From contig NZ_RKLP01000008.1 of NCBI RefSeq assembly GCF_004011865.1, forward strand, positions 248,001-312,000: a DNA stretch of 64,000 nucleotides, written 5' to 3'. The notes under the pieces were generated by a model, which was not told the DNA's origin, ran no database searches, and saw nothing but the letters and a program-made list of their open reading frames with translations. Made by a program: the position numbers and the translations under genes. Positions 52,462-61,365 of this stretch are shown piece after piece (position 1 is the first letter of the stretch; each line of letters starts with the position of its first letter). Source of the DNA: Prescottella agglutinans (GTDB taxonomy: Bacteria > Actinomycetota > Actinomycetes > Mycobacteriales > Mycobacteriaceae).

Positions 52462-52560
52462 CTACCTGGACGCGATCCAGGCGTGTTCAGCCCGACCCCC
52501 CGGGGCTGAACTCTGACGACCCCCGCCTCCTCCCCCCCTGGCGGGGGTCGTCCCCTTTCT
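52462..52560 (+). ncRNA. 6C RNA (actinobacterial small RNA with C-rich loops)
   Basis: Two strong hairpins carry C-rich loops, the defining trait of 6C RNA. The first has arms 52485-52493 and 52503-52511 (9 bp) and a loop with six consecutive C (52496-52501). The second has arms 52515-52527 and 52540-52552 (13 bp) and a loop with seven C (52532-52538), followed by CCCTTTCT as terminator tail. A smaller CTGG/CCAG hairpin precedes them. In M. tuberculosis 6C (B11) lies upstream of Rv3660c, the same place and strand as here upstream of ssd. The C loops pair with G-rich ribosome sites of target mRNAs. Confidence 0.9.
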
Positions 52561-52799
52561 GCCCCATTCTCGGGCTCGATCATCGGACCGGCCGCATCGC
52601 CGACGCTCCGTTTACGCTCGCCCGCCCCGCGATTCGCTGACTGCTGCCCCAATTCCTCGCGCTCGTGGCTGTGTGCCGTGCAGGTAAAAGTAGCGAATAA
52701 ATGGTACTCGAGTACCGGAATTCATCCACAGGGTCCGATTCTGTCCACATTTCCCGGGGGTGCCTTCCGGGGCGGTGCGGCGGGCCGCACGCTGGGTGC
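52561..52799. other. Spacer between 6C RNA and ssd
   Basis: About 240 bp with no supported gene. The stretch 52681-52730 is less GC-rich than its surroundings and may hold the ssd promoter, but no convincing -35/-10 pair was identified. Confidence 0.4.
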
Positions 52800-53930
52800 A
52801 TGGACGTAGATCGCATCGAGCCCACCGCGCCCGGTCGGCCCGGCGTGCTGGGGATGGTGGCTGCGCGGGCGGTGGTGCAATGCCTGCGGTCGATCGCGGC
52901 CGTCACTGATCAAACATTCGTTGAATCCGCGGCACCGGTGGGGCGGATCGAATGGGAATCGGCGGATCTGGTCGTCGTGGACGCCGCCGCCGCGCTCGCG
53001 TGCGCGGCCCGACTGCCGCGGCGGGACCGGGTGGTCCTGGTGAGCGACGGCGCGCCGACCCTGGCCGACTGGCAGGCGGCGACCGCGGTGGGCGCGGACC
53101 GGGTCCTCGGAATCCCCGACGACGAGGCGGTACTCGTGGCGGTGTTCGGCGAGCGCGGCACCCGAAGCGTGGCCGACGGCGCCGTCGTCGTCGTCACGGG
53201 CGGCGCCGGGGGCGCCGGTGCGTCGAGCCTGGCGGCGGCGGTAGCGCTCGAGGCAGCCAGGCCGAGTGGCACGGCCGCCTCGGCCCCGTGGACGCTGCTC
53301 GTCGACGCCGACCCCTTCGGCGGCGGACTGGACCTGCTCCTCGGGCTCGAGGGAGACCCGGGTCTGCGGTGGTCGGGCCTGACCGTGGAGGGCGGTCGGG
53401 TGTCCGCCGACGCACTGCGCGCGGCCCTTCCGGCTGTACGCGGGGACGGTGTGAGTGTGCTCGCGTGCGGCCGTGGACGCGCCGGTGAGGACGGCCCCAC
53501 CCCGGCTGCCGCCACCGCGGTCGTGGACGCCGGTCGGCGTGCCGGCGGTCTGGTGATCTGCGACGTGCCGCGGCACCCGACGGCGGTCGGCGACTGCCTC
53601 GTCGACGCCGCGGACCTCGTCGTCGTGGTGGTTCCCGCCACCGTGCGCGGGGGAGTGGCCGCCGAACGGGTGCTGACGCGGGTCTCCGAACGAAACCCCA
53701 ACCGGGGAATCGTGATTCGCGGTCCGGCACCGGGCGGTCTGCGCGGGGCCGACCTGTCCGCCAGGCTCGGCGTACCGCTGCTCGCGGCGGTGCGCCCGGA
53801 ACCGCGGATCGATGCCATGCTCGAGCGGGGCGGGCTCGACCTCGGGCGACGGTCGCCGTTGGCCGCGGGAGCGCGGGCCGTGCTCGACGTCCTCGCGGCC
53901 CGGCCGCGGCGGCGACGGTGGGCGGCATGA
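52800..53930 (+). CDS. ssd: Septum-site-determining (Ssd/MinD-like) protein heading the tad operon (376 aa)
   Basis: The chain has an N-terminal receiver-like region (about 20-120) and a MinD/ParA-like ATPase domain. Its P-loop reads GGAGGAGASS (134-143): the Lys expected in GGVGKSS is Ala, so nucleotide binding is altered. VDADPFGGGLDLLLG and a later ICDVPRHP (switch-like) fit the fold. It resembles TadZ/CpaE localisation proteins and Rv3660c, which affects septation when overproduced. ATG 52800 is preferred over an upstream ATG. It overlaps tadA by ATGA. Confidence 0.85.
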   Translation: MDVDRIEPTAPGRPGVLGMVAARAVVQCLRSIAAVTDQTFVESAAPVGRIEWESADLVVVDAAAALACAARLPRRDRVVLVSDGAPTLADWQAATAVGADRVLGIPDDEAVLVAVFGERGTRSVADGAVVVVTGGAGGAGASSLAAAVALEAARPSGTAASAPWTLLVDADPFGGGLDLLLGLEGDPGLRWSGLTVEGGRVSADALRAALPAVRGDGVSVLACGRGRAGEDGPTPAAATAVVDAGRRAGGLVICDVPRHPTAVGDCLVDAADLVVVVVPATVRGGVAAERVLTRVSERNPNRGIVIRGPAPGGLRGADLSARLGVPLLAAVRPEPRIDAMLERGGLDLGRRSPLAAGARAVLDVLAARPRRRRWAA

Positions 53931-55105
53931 ACGTGATCGCGACGCCCGATCTCCTCGAGCGGGTGCGGGAGCGCCTCGCCCTCGCCGAGAGCGACCTCAC
54001 CCCGGCGACGGTCGCGTCGGCGATCCGCGCCGAATCGGGCGGCGTGCTGGGCGACACGGATCTGCTTGCCGCCCTGCGGATGCTGCAGACCGAACTCACC
54101 GGTGCGGGCCCGCTCGAGGCGCTGCTGGGGCTTCCCGGTGTCGCCGACGTCCTCGTCACCGCGCCGGACGAGGTGTGGATCGACCGCGGTGGCGGGCTGG
54201 AACGGACGTCGGTGTCGTTTCCCGACGAGGCCGCGGTCCGCCGACTCGCGCAGCGGCTGGCACTGTCCGCGGGGCGCCGCCTGGACGACGCGCAACCGTG
54301 GGTGGACGGCCGACTCGAACGAATCGGATACGGAGACTTCGGGGTTCGCCTCCACGCGATTCTCGCGCCGGTGGCGCAGGGCGGGACCAGCGTGTCTCTG
54401 CGCGTGCTCCGGCCCGCGACGCAGGGGCTCGACGAGTTGGCGGCGGGCGGTGCGGTGGCCGCGGACGCCCGGGATCTGCTCGAGGAGATCGTGCGGGCCA
54501 GGCTCGCGTTCCTCGTCACCGGTGGCACCGGCGCCGGCAAGACGACCATGCTCGCCGCGATGCTCGGCCGGGTCGATCCGGCCGAGCGGATCGTGTGCGT
54601 GGAGGACGTCGCGGAACTCGCGCCGTCCCATCCGCACGTCGTGCGCCTGGTGGCGCGGGCGCCGAACGTGGAGGGGGTGGGTGAGGTGACCGTGCGCGAC
54701 CTGGTCCGGCAGTCGCTGCGGATGCGGCCGGACCGCATCGTCGTCGGCGAGGTGCGCGGGGCCGAGGTGGTCGATCTGCTCACCGCACTCAACACCGGCC
54801 ACGACGGCGGCGCGGGCACGGTTCACGCCAACTCGCCCGGGGAGGTCCCGGCCCGTCTCGAGGCGCTCGCGGCGCTCGGCGGCATGGATCGCCGGGCGCT
54901 GCACAGTCAGCTCGCGGCCGCGGTCCAGGCGGTCCTGCACGTGCGCCGTGATTCGTCGGGCGCTCGCGGTCTCGTCGAAATCGGTGTGCTCGAGAGGGAC
55001 TCGTCCGGTGATGTGCGGGTGACGGCCGCCTGGACGAGCGATTCCGGTGTCGGCCCGGCGGCGGGGACGCTGCGCAGGCTGCTCGACGCGAGGGTGGTGC
55101 GATGA
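53927..55105 (+). CDS. tadA: TadA-type secretion ATPase (392 aa)
   Basis: This is a type II/IV secretion ATPase of the TadA/VirB11-like class with an N-terminal helical domain, GGTGAGKTT (Walker A, about 205-213), the Asp box CVEDVAEL, the His box TALNTGHDGGAGTVHANS and RLEALAAL. It drives assembly of a Flp-like pilus or secretion system from the cytoplasmic face. It is coupled to ssd and tadB by ATGA overlaps. Matches Rv3659c. Confidence 0.92.
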   Translation: MNVIATPDLLERVRERLALAESDLTPATVASAIRAESGGVLGDTDLLAALRMLQTELTGAGPLEALLGLPGVADVLVTAPDEVWIDRGGGLERTSVSFPDEAAVRRLAQRLALSAGRRLDDAQPWVDGRLERIGYGDFGVRLHAILAPVAQGGTSVSLRVLRPATQGLDELAAGGAVAADARDLLEEIVRARLAFLVTGGTGAGKTTMLAAMLGRVDPAERIVCVEDVAELAPSHPHVVRLVARAPNVEGVGEVTVRDLVRQSLRMRPDRIVVGEVRGAEVVDLLTALNTGHDGGAGTVHANSPGEVPARLEALAALGGMDRRALHSQLAAAVQAVLHVRRDSSGARGLVEIGVLERDSSGDVRVTAAWTSDSGVGPAAGTLRRLLDARVVR

Positions 55106-55923
55106 CGGCCGTCCTGCTCAGCCTGTCCGCGGCGCTCGTGCTGGTGCCCGCTCGCGGTGCGCGCCGGCGCCTGCATGTGATGGGCAGTGGACCGGCGGCG
55201 CGGGGCGGGGCGGCGCCCCGGGTGCGGGCGTGGGTGGTGCGGCGGGGGCTGTCCCCGTTCGATCTGGCGGTCCTCGCGTGCGTGCCGCTCGCTGCAGTCG
55301 GGATGGTGGGACCGGCGGTCGCGGTGGCGGTCGCGGCGCTCACCGCGGGTCGGCGCCATCGCCGACGGCGGGCGGGCGCGCGGCGGGACCGCGAGCGTCG
55401 CGGTGTGCTCGCGGGACTCGACGTCGTGATCGGTGAACTCCGCGTGGGCGCGCACCCCGCGGTCGCCTGCGAGACCGCGGCAATCGAGTGCGACGGGGCC
55501 GCCGCCGAGGCGTTCCGGAGCGCGGCCGCCCGCGCCCGCCTCGGGGGTTCGGCCGCGAGCGGCCTCGCGGCGAGTGAGGGCGTCGTCGCCGACGACCTGC
55601 ACAGGATCGCCCGCTCCTGGGCGGTGGCCGAGACGCACGGTCTGGCCCTGGCCGAGCTGCTGCAGGCCGCACGCTCGGACCTGTTGGGCCGAAGCAGATT
55701 CCGCACCCGGGCGGAAGCCGGTCTGGCCGGTGCGCGCGCGACGGCGGCCGTCCTGGCGGGGCTACCCGTCCTCGGTGTGGTCCTGGGACAGCTCATGGGT
55801 GCCGCGCCGGTCCGGGTCCTGCTCGGTGGGGGACTCGGCGCCGTGCTGCTCGTCGTCGGCACGGTGCTGGTCGCGGCCGGACTGGTGTGGACCGACCGGA
55901 TCGTCGACCGGGTGGTGCAGTGA
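55102..55923 (+). CDS. TadB-like inner-membrane protein (273 aa)
   Basis: Membrane segments near the N-terminus (about 50-85) and at the C-terminus (about 215-265) flank a cytoplasmic GspF-like helical domain, RDRERRGVLAGLDVVIGELRVGAHP, typical of TadB/TadC. These form the membrane platform of Tad secretion. The gene overlaps tadA by ATGA and the next gene by TGATG. Confidence 0.85.
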   Translation: MTAVLLSLSAALVLVPARGARRRLHVMGSGPAARGGAAPRVRAWVVRRGLSPFDLAVLACVPLAAVGMVGPAVAVAVAALTAGRRHRRRRAGARRDRERRGVLAGLDVVIGELRVGAHPAVACETAAIECDGAAAEAFRSAAARARLGGSAASGLAASEGVVADDLHRIARSWAVAETHGLALAELLQAARSDLLGRSRFRTRAEAGLAGARATAAVLAGLPVLGVVLGQLMGAAPVRVLLGGGLGAVLLVVGTVLVAAGLVWTDRIVDRVVQ

Positions 55924-56504
55924 TGTGGGCGTCGCTGGCGGCGGTGGCGGCGGCCGTCCTCGTGGCCCCGGGCGGAACGGCCGTGCGCCGCAGGCTCCGT
56001 GGATCGGCGCCGCTCGTCGACGCCCCACCGGACGCCCCGACCGGGCCGGACACGTCGGATCCGTTGGCCGTGGCCGGAACCTTCGACCTGCTCGCCGCGT
56101 GCCTCGAGGCGGGGCTGCCCACGTCGGCGGCCGCCGCGGCTTCGGCACCGTCCGCTCCGCGGCCGCTGTCGGAGTCGTTGCGCCGCACCGCCGACCTGCT
56201 GGTGCTCGGCGCCGACCCGGCGACGGCGTGGGATGTCGTGGCCACCGAACCCGCGACCGAGGCGCTCGCGAGGATGGCGCGCCGCTCCGCACGCTCCGGG
56301 GCCGCGCTGTCGAGCGCGATCGGAGAGTTGGCGGCGCAGCAGCGTGCCGACGCCGAGGACCGCGCGGTCGCCGCGGCGGAGCGGGCCGGCGTGCTCATCA
56401 GCGGCCCGCTGGGTCTGTGCTTCCTGCCCGCATTCGTCTGCCTGGGGATCGTCCCGGTGGTGATCGGGCTGGCCGGACGGGTGCTCGACGGAGGGCTCCT
56501 GTGA
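55923..56504 (+). CDS. TadC-like inner-membrane protein (193 aa)
   Basis: The protein is shorter than its upstream partner and has a first membrane segment at once, a GspF-like middle (DLLAACLEAGLPTSAAAAA) and two C-terminal segments (LGLCFLPAFVCLGIVPVVIGL). With TadB it forms the platform. The ATG overlaps the upstream stop by one base (TGATG); a GTG directly before it is possible. Confidence 0.83.
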   Translation: MWASLAAVAAAVLVAPGGTAVRRRLRGSAPLVDAPPDAPTGPDTSDPLAVAGTFDLLAACLEAGLPTSAAAAASAPSAPRPLSESLRRTADLLVLGADPATAWDVVATEPATEALARMARRSARSGAALSSAIGELAAQQRADAEDRAVAAAERAGVLISGPLGLCFLPAFVCLGIVPVVIGLAGRVLDGGLL

Positions 56505-56564
56505 CCGGCCGGGGAAACGTCGGCGCGGAAGGACCGCGCCGGCATCGAATGGAGGGGGAAAGCA

Positions 56565-56768
56565 ATGTGGTCGAAGAAGTTCCACGACATCCAGGCCAGG
56601 ATCGTGCTCGCGGCGACCGCGGACGACGGGATGTCGACCGCAGAGTACGCGATCGGGACAATCGCCGCCGCGGCGTTCGGCGCGATCCTGTACACGGTGG
56701 TCACCGGCGACTCGATCGTGTCCGCGCTCACCGGGATCATCGACAAGGCGCTGAAGACGTCGGTGTGA
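56565..56768 (+). CDS. DUF4244 Flp-like pilin (67 aa)
   Basis: A charged leader ends in DDGMSTAEYAIGTIAAAAF: Gly22 followed by Glu27, the G/xxxxE cleavage pattern of type IVb prepilins, and then a hydrophobic helix. GGAGGGGGAAAGC precedes the ATG. Members of DUF4244 occur in tad loci of actinobacteria (Rv3656c). It is probably the structural subunit. No prepilin peptidase gene lies in the window. Confidence 0.85.
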   Translation: MWSKKFHDIQARIVLAATADDGMSTAEYAIGTIAAAAFGAILYTVVTGDSIVSALTGIIDKALKTSV

Positions 56769-57118
56769 GCGCGTGGTCCGGCCTCCGGAGCGACGACGGC
56801 GCGGTCACGGTGGAGGCGGCGATCGCGATCGCCTCCATCGTGGCCGTCGTGGTGCTGTGCGTCGGTGCGATCGCGGCGGTGTCCGCGCAGGTGCGGTGCA
56901 TCGACGCGGCGCGGGAGGCGGCCCGGTTGGCGGCCCGCGGCGACCGTGACGCGGTCGCCGCGTCCGGCCGGGTCGCACCCGGCGGCGCAGAGGTCACGCT
57001 GCGGGAGGACGGCGGGTTCGTCGTGGCGACGGTCCGCGCGAGTGTGTCGTTGCTGCCGCTCGTCGAACTGTCCGCGGAGGCCGTCGCCGCCCGCGAACCG
57101 GAAGCGGGCGTCGGGTGA
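56765..57118 (+). CDS. TadE-like pseudopilin (117 aa)
   Basis: The N-terminus SDDGAVTVEAAIAIASIV repeats the prepilin pattern (Gly12, Glu17 at +5) before a hydrophobic helix, then a small extracellular domain with the TadE-like RCIDAAREAARLAARGD. The GTG overlaps the stop of the DUF4244 gene (GTGA). Corresponds to Rv3655c. Probable minor pilin. Confidence 0.83.
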   Translation: MSAWSGLRSDDGAVTVEAAIAIASIVAVVVLCVGAIAAVSAQVRCIDAAREAARLAARGDRDAVAASGRVAPGGAEVTLREDGGFVVATVRASVSLLPLVELSAEAVAAREPEAGVG

Positions 57119-57465
57119 GGCGTTTCGTTCGGGACGAGTCCGGCGGCGCGACGGTGTTCGCGTGCTTCGCGTTGACCGGACTGGTCGCGGTCACCGCCGT
57201 CCTGATCCAGGTGGGCGGGGCCGTCGCGGCACGGCACCGGGCGCAGGGGGCGGCCGACCTGGCCGCGCTCGCGGCCGCGCAGGCGCTCACCGAGGGGGAG
57301 CAATCAGCCTGCACCGCAGCATCATCGCTCGCGCGGCGGATGCGGGTCGAGGTGACCGAGTGCGCCGTCGACGGGTGGGACGTCGTGGTGTCGACCGAGA
57401 CGGAGGGACCGGTGTCCGTCCTGGGTCCGGCGCGGGCCATCGCCCGCGCCGGACCCGTCGAATGA
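57115..57465 (+). CDS. TadE/TadG-like secretion protein, Rv3654c-like (116 aa)
   Basis: After DESGGATVFACFALTG comes one membrane helix and AARHRAQGAADLAALAAAQAL, the conserved helix of the Rv3654c family and TadG/flp-assembly proteins. The position equal to the pilin Glu+5 is Ala, unlike the two genes before it, so processing by prepilin peptidase is doubtful. GTG start overlapping the upstream stop (GTGA). Last gene of the tad operon; its stop is five bases from the convergent helicase. Confidence 0.82.
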   Translation: MRRFVRDESGGATVFACFALTGLVAVTAVLIQVGGAVAARHRAQGAADLAALAAAQALTEGEQSACTAASSLARRMRVEVTECAVDGWDVVVSTETEGPVSVLGPARAIARAGPVE

Positions 57466-57470
57466 TCCCG

Positions 57471-59834
57471 TCAGACGGCCGATCCCGGGTCCACCGCGGC
57501 GAGCACGGCCGCCAGCACCCGGACCGCGCCCTCCTTGTCCAACGGATGGTTTCCGTTGCCGCACTTGGGGGAGTGCACACACGACGGGCAACCGGCGACG
57601 CACTCGCACGAGTCGATCGCCGCGCGCGTCGCGCCGAGCCAGCGCGCCAACTCGGCGTGCCCGCGGTCGGCGAACCCGGCGCCGCCGGGGTGGCCGTCGT
57701 AGACGAACACGGTCGGCAGACCCGTGTCCGGGTGCAGCGCGGTGGACACCCCGCCGATGTCGCCGCGGTCGCACGTGGCGACCAGCGGCAGCAACCCGAT
57801 CGCCGCGTGCTCGGCGGCGTGCAGCGCGCCCGGGACGCGGTCGGCGCCGATGCCCGCCTCCTCGAGCAGTTCGGGGGTGACGGTGTACATCACGGCCCGC
57901 GTGTTCAGGGTCTGGGCCGGCATGTCGAGTTCCACCGAGTCGAGCACCTCACCCGACGCCAGCCGGCGCAGGTAGCCGACCACCTGGTGCGTCACCTCCA
58001 CCCGGACCAGCGCGACGCCCACGTCGCCGTACGGCTTGTGCTCCGCGATCTCGCTGATCGCGATGTCGGTGATCTCGCGTGCGGAGGTGGTCCACTCCGG
58101 TTCCTCCGGGTGCACCAGCGCGATGCCGTCGTCGAGATCGAGGTGGTCGACGACGAACGACTCGCCCTGATGGATGTGGACCGCGCCCGGGTGCACCGTG
58201 GCGGGGGCGCGGCCCGCGTCGACGGTCCCCAGGAGTCGCCCGGACTCGCCGTCGACGATGGCGACCTGGCCCCCGATGCCGCCGCGGATGTCGAGGGAGC
58301 TGTGCGGATCGAGATCGGCGGTGGCGAACCAGCCGTGCGCGCGCCTGCGGATCAGGCCCTTTGCGGCGAGGTCGGTGAGCACCTCCGTCGCCCCCAGGTC
58401 GGCGACCTCCGCGTCGGAGAGCGGCATCTCCAGCGCGGCGCACAGCAGTTGCGGGCCCAGCACGTAGGGGTTGGTCGGGTCGGTGACGGTGGCCTCGATC
58501 GGGCGGTCGAGCAGGGCGGACGGGTGGTGCACGAGGAAGGTGTCGAGCGGGTCGTCTCGTGCGACGAGAACCACCAGCGAGCCCTCGCCGCGTCGCCCGG
58601 AGCGGCCGGCCTGCTGCCAGAACGACGCGACGGTTCCCGGAAAGCCGGCGACCACGACGGCGTCCAGACCTGCGATGTCCACCCCGAGTTCGAGCGCGTT
58701 GGTCGTCGCGACGCCGAGCAGTCGGCCGTCGGAGAGGGCCGCCTCCAGGTCGCGTCGGTCCTCGGCGAGGTATCCGGCGCGGTAGGCCGCGACGCGGTCG
58801 GCCAGATCGGGATCGATCTCGGACAGGATGCGGCGGGCGCCGATCGCGGTCAGTTCGGCGCCACGCCGGGAGCGGACGAACGTCAAGGTCCGGGCACCCT
58901 CGACCAGCAGGTCCGCCATGATCCGGGACGCCTCGGATCCGGCGGCCCGCCGGACGGGGGCGCCGTTCTCGCCGGTCACCGACTCGAGCAGCGGCGGCTC
59001 CCACAGCGCGATCGTGCGCGGCCCGTGCGGCGAGCCGTCCTCGGTGACCTCCGCGCACGGCGCCCCGACCAACCGGGACGCGGCCGCGCCCGGATCCGAG
59101 GTGGTCGCGCTCGCCAGGACGAACACCGGGTTCGCGCCGTAGCGCGCGGCGATCCGGCGCAGTCGGCGCAGCACGAGTGCCACGTTCGATCCGAAGACCC
59201 CGCGATAGGAGTGGCATTCGTCGACGACGACGTACCGCAGATGGCGCAGCAGCCGCGACCAGCGCTGGTGCGAGCGCAGGATCCCGATGTGCAGCATGTC
59301 CGGGTTGGTGAAGATCCACCGCGAGTTCGCGCGGGCCCACTGCCGGATCTCGGTCGGGGTGTCGCCGTCGAAGCCGCACGGATGGATCGACGTCAACTCG
59401 GGATCCGACTCGGTCAGCGAGATCGCCGACCGCAGCTGATCGGCGCCGAGTGCCTTGGTGGGGGACAGGTACAGCGCCGTACCGCGAGACTCCCCGGCGA
59501 GGTCCGTCAGCACGGGGAGTTGATAGGCCAACGACTTGCCCGACGCAGTCCCCGTGGCGACGACGACGTGCTCGCCCGCCGCCGCGATCGATGCCGCCTC
59601 GGCCTGGTGGCTCCACGGCCGCGGGATGCCCGCGGCCTCGAGGGCGCGTACCGCGGCCGGGCCGGCCCACTCGGGCCAGTCGGCGTACCGCGATACCCGC
59701 GGCGGGAGTTCGGCCGTGAATGTGAGGGGTTGCTCGCCGGGCGCGGTGCCGGCAAGAACACGATCGAGAAGTCTGCGTCCGAAGGAGTCGTCGCTGTTTT
59801 CTCCCGCGTGTCGGGAGGAGGGCGAGAGATTCAC
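57471..59834 (-). CDS. DExH-box helicase, MrfA/YprA-like (787 aa)
   Basis: The two RecA domains show ATGTASGKSL (motif I), VVVDECHSYRG (DECH, motif II), LASATTSDP (motif III) and QQAGRSGRRG (motif VI). A C-terminal domain carries the Cys cluster CECVAGCPSCVHSPKC, the zinc-type module of Bacillus MrfA, which repairs mitomycin damage independently of UvrA. M. tuberculosis Rv3649 occupies this place. It is divergent from cspA over 388 bp. Confidence 0.88.
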   Translation of the reverse strand: MNLSPSSRHAGENSDDSFGRRLLDRVLAGTAPGEQPLTFTAELPPRVSRYADWPEWAGPAAVRALEAAGIPRPWSHQAEAASIAAAGEHVVVATGTASGKSLAYQLPVLTDLAGESRGTALYLSPTKALGADQLRSAISLTESDPELTSIHPCGFDGDTPTEIRQWARANSRWIFTNPDMLHIGILRSHQRWSRLLRHLRYVVVDECHSYRGVFGSNVALVLRRLRRIAARYGANPVFVLASATTSDPGAAASRLVGAPCAEVTEDGSPHGPRTIALWEPPLLESVTGENGAPVRRAAGSEASRIMADLLVEGARTLTFVRSRRGAELTAIGARRILSEIDPDLADRVAAYRAGYLAEDRRDLEAALSDGRLLGVATTNALELGVDIAGLDAVVVAGFPGTVASFWQQAGRSGRRGEGSLVVLVARDDPLDTFLVHHPSALLDRPIEATVTDPTNPYVLGPQLLCAALEMPLSDAEVADLGATEVLTDLAAKGLIRRRAHGWFATADLDPHSSLDIRGGIGGQVAIVDGESGRLLGTVDAGRAPATVHPGAVHIHQGESFVVDHLDLDDGIALVHPEEPEWTTSAREITDIAISEIAEHKPYGDVGVALVRVEVTHQVVGYLRRLASGEVLDSVELDMPAQTLNTRAVMYTVTPELLEEAGIGADRVPGALHAAEHAAIGLLPLVATCDRGDIGGVSTALHPDTGLPTVFVYDGHPGGAGFADRGHAELARWLGATRAAIDSCECVAGCPSCVHSPKCGNGNHPLDKEGAVRVLAAVLAAVDPGSAV

Positions 59835-60222
59835 GGGCGCCCCTTCCGGAATTGTCGCGATCGAGCGTTCTGGGGTCGTCCCGGGCGCGTCGCATGCGTC
59901 GGACCTGCGGTTTTGATCCTATCTGCCGCTCCCGGTACCTGGCCGCGAGGGGGGTACTCGACGGTAGCTGAGATGGCACCGCGTGCAAGATCATCTATTT
60001 GCAGTATTTGTTCGTCTTTCGACTGTTGCAGTGACGTCGGACGTGGTTGACTATGACCTGGTCGCAGCTTCTGTGTTCGTTTAAACGCCCGCAGGATCGA
60101 TGTTGCGAGCGCGGTGCTTATGCGTTCCTGAGGGGGAATCGAGAAAGTACAGCGGTCGGAACCGGCCCGGTGGACCGGAAGTGCTGTCCATCGAATCCGG
60201 TGTAAGAAAGAGAAGGAAAAGC
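59835..60222. promoter_or_regulatory. Helicase-cspA intergenic region with long cspA leader
   Basis: This 388-bp region has no convincing gene. A less GC-rich tract (about 59990-60090) includes TTGACT at 60048, likely near the cspA promoter, which would leave an mRNA leader of more than 120 bases. Long leaders are usual for cold-shock genes and can control their translation. Promoter position is uncertain. Confidence 0.45.
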
Positions 60223-60426
60223 ATGGCACAGGGCACTGTGAAGTGGTTCAACGCGGAAAAGGGCTTCGGCTTCATCGCTCCCGAGGACGGCTCCGCTGAC
60301 GTCTTCGTTCACTACTCGGAGATCCAGGGCAGCGGCTTCCGCACCCTGGAGGAGAACCAGCGCGTCGAGTTCGAGGTCGGCCAGGGCACCAAGGGCCCGC
60401 AGGCCACCGGCGTTCGCGCTATCTGA
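60223..60426 (+). CDS. cspA: Cold-shock protein (67 aa)
   Basis: This is a single cold-shock domain with both RNA-binding motifs, KGFGFI (RNP1, about 16-21) and VFVHYS (RNP2, about 30-35). It is an OB-fold RNA chaperone. AAGGAAAA lies upstream of the ATG. Length matches the mycobacterial CspA (Rv3648c). Confidence 0.95.
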   Translation: MAQGTVKWFNAEKGFGFIAPEDGSADVFVHYSEIQGSGFRTLEENQRVEFEVGQGTKGPQATGVRAI

Positions 60427-60483
60427 TCCGTTCATCAACTGAACAAATAACTCAAGGCCGGTCACATCGACCGCTGCCTGACT

Positions 60484-60517
60484 CGTCCCCTGCTGCCGGC
60501 AACGGTGGCGGGGGACG
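60484..60517 (+). terminator. Terminator hairpin after cspA with GCAA tetraloop
   Basis: A 15-bp stem with three G-U wobbles (60484-60498 with 60503-60517) is closed by a GCAA loop of the stable GNRA class and followed by CGTTCGTTTG. Confidence 0.72.
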
Positions 60518-60635
60518 CGTTCGTTTGCGGCCCCCTCGGAATGCCGTCCCCCGAGTTTCCTCGTCCACCCCGCCACTCGCGTGGCGGATTCGCGATCCCG
60601 ACGAACGACGCCCGATCGTGGCCTACTGTCCTCTT

Positions 60636-61220
60636 GTGGCTCAGCTTTCCTTCTTCTCCGCCGAATCGGTGCCGCCCGCGGTCACCGACCTCGGTGGGTT
60701 GTTGGCTGCGCAGGGTCAGGTGGTCACCTCGAGGGAGGGGGCTCGAGTCTCCGTCGTGGTCGACAGCCTGTGGCGAGCGGAGGCGATCGCCGAACTGATG
60801 CGCGAGGCCGACCTCGACGCCGAGATCGGCACGTCCGAGGAAGGGCGCCCGCTCGTCCGGACCGCAGCAGTACCCGCGCTGACCGACCTCGCAGCGAAGT
60901 GGACGCGCGGCGCCGTCAAGGCAGTGCCGGAAGGATGGATTCCCGGCGCACGTGAACAGCGCGCCTGGGTGCTCGCGTCCGGTCGAGTCGAGGCGGACGG
61001 CCAGCGGTACGTCCTCGGACTGGATCCGCACGCCCCGGACACCCACGTGGTGTTGGCACAGTCCCTGATGCGGGCCGGGGTCGCGCCCACCATCGTGGGT
61101 ATTCGCGGGTCGTCCCCGGGATTGCGCATTTCGGGCCGCCGACGCCTCATGCACCTCGCGGAGAACATCGGTCGACCGCCGGAGCACCCGGACGCCCGAC
61201 GCAACTGGCCGCACATTTGA
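60636..61220 (+). CDS. Conserved hypothetical protein, Rv3647c-like (194 aa)
   Basis: I do not recognise a domain. The product is soluble, with a mixed alpha/beta pattern and a basic C-terminus (RISGRRRLMHLAENIGR). The GTG at 60636 is preferred because TACTGT ends six bases upstream (leaderless). An orthologue lies between cspA and topA in M. tuberculosis, so it may belong with nucleic-acid metabolism, but that is context only. Confidence 0.75.
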   Translation: MAQLSFFSAESVPPAVTDLGGLLAAQGQVVTSREGARVSVVVDSLWRAEAIAELMREADLDAEIGTSEEGRPLVRTAAVPALTDLAAKWTRGAVKAVPEGWIPGAREQRAWVLASGRVEADGQRYVLGLDPHAPDTHVVLAQSLMRAGVAPTIVGIRGSSPGLRISGRRRLMHLAENIGRPPEHPDARRNWPHI

Positions 61221-61365
61221 GCGAATGGAGAGGGACGGATATGCGCGTCCATCCCGCTGGTGTGACACCCTGTAACTGACCGGACCCGGTATAACGGGGG
61301 CGGAGACGAGATTCGCATCAGGTGCGCAGCAGCACTGATCGAGCAGGAAAGGTGCGGACAGACTG

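Noticed and set aside
61259-61269. GGTGTGACACC palindrome upstream of topA as a regulatory site
   Set aside because: Only 5-bp arms, no matching known motif and no second copy in the window; frequency by chance is high.
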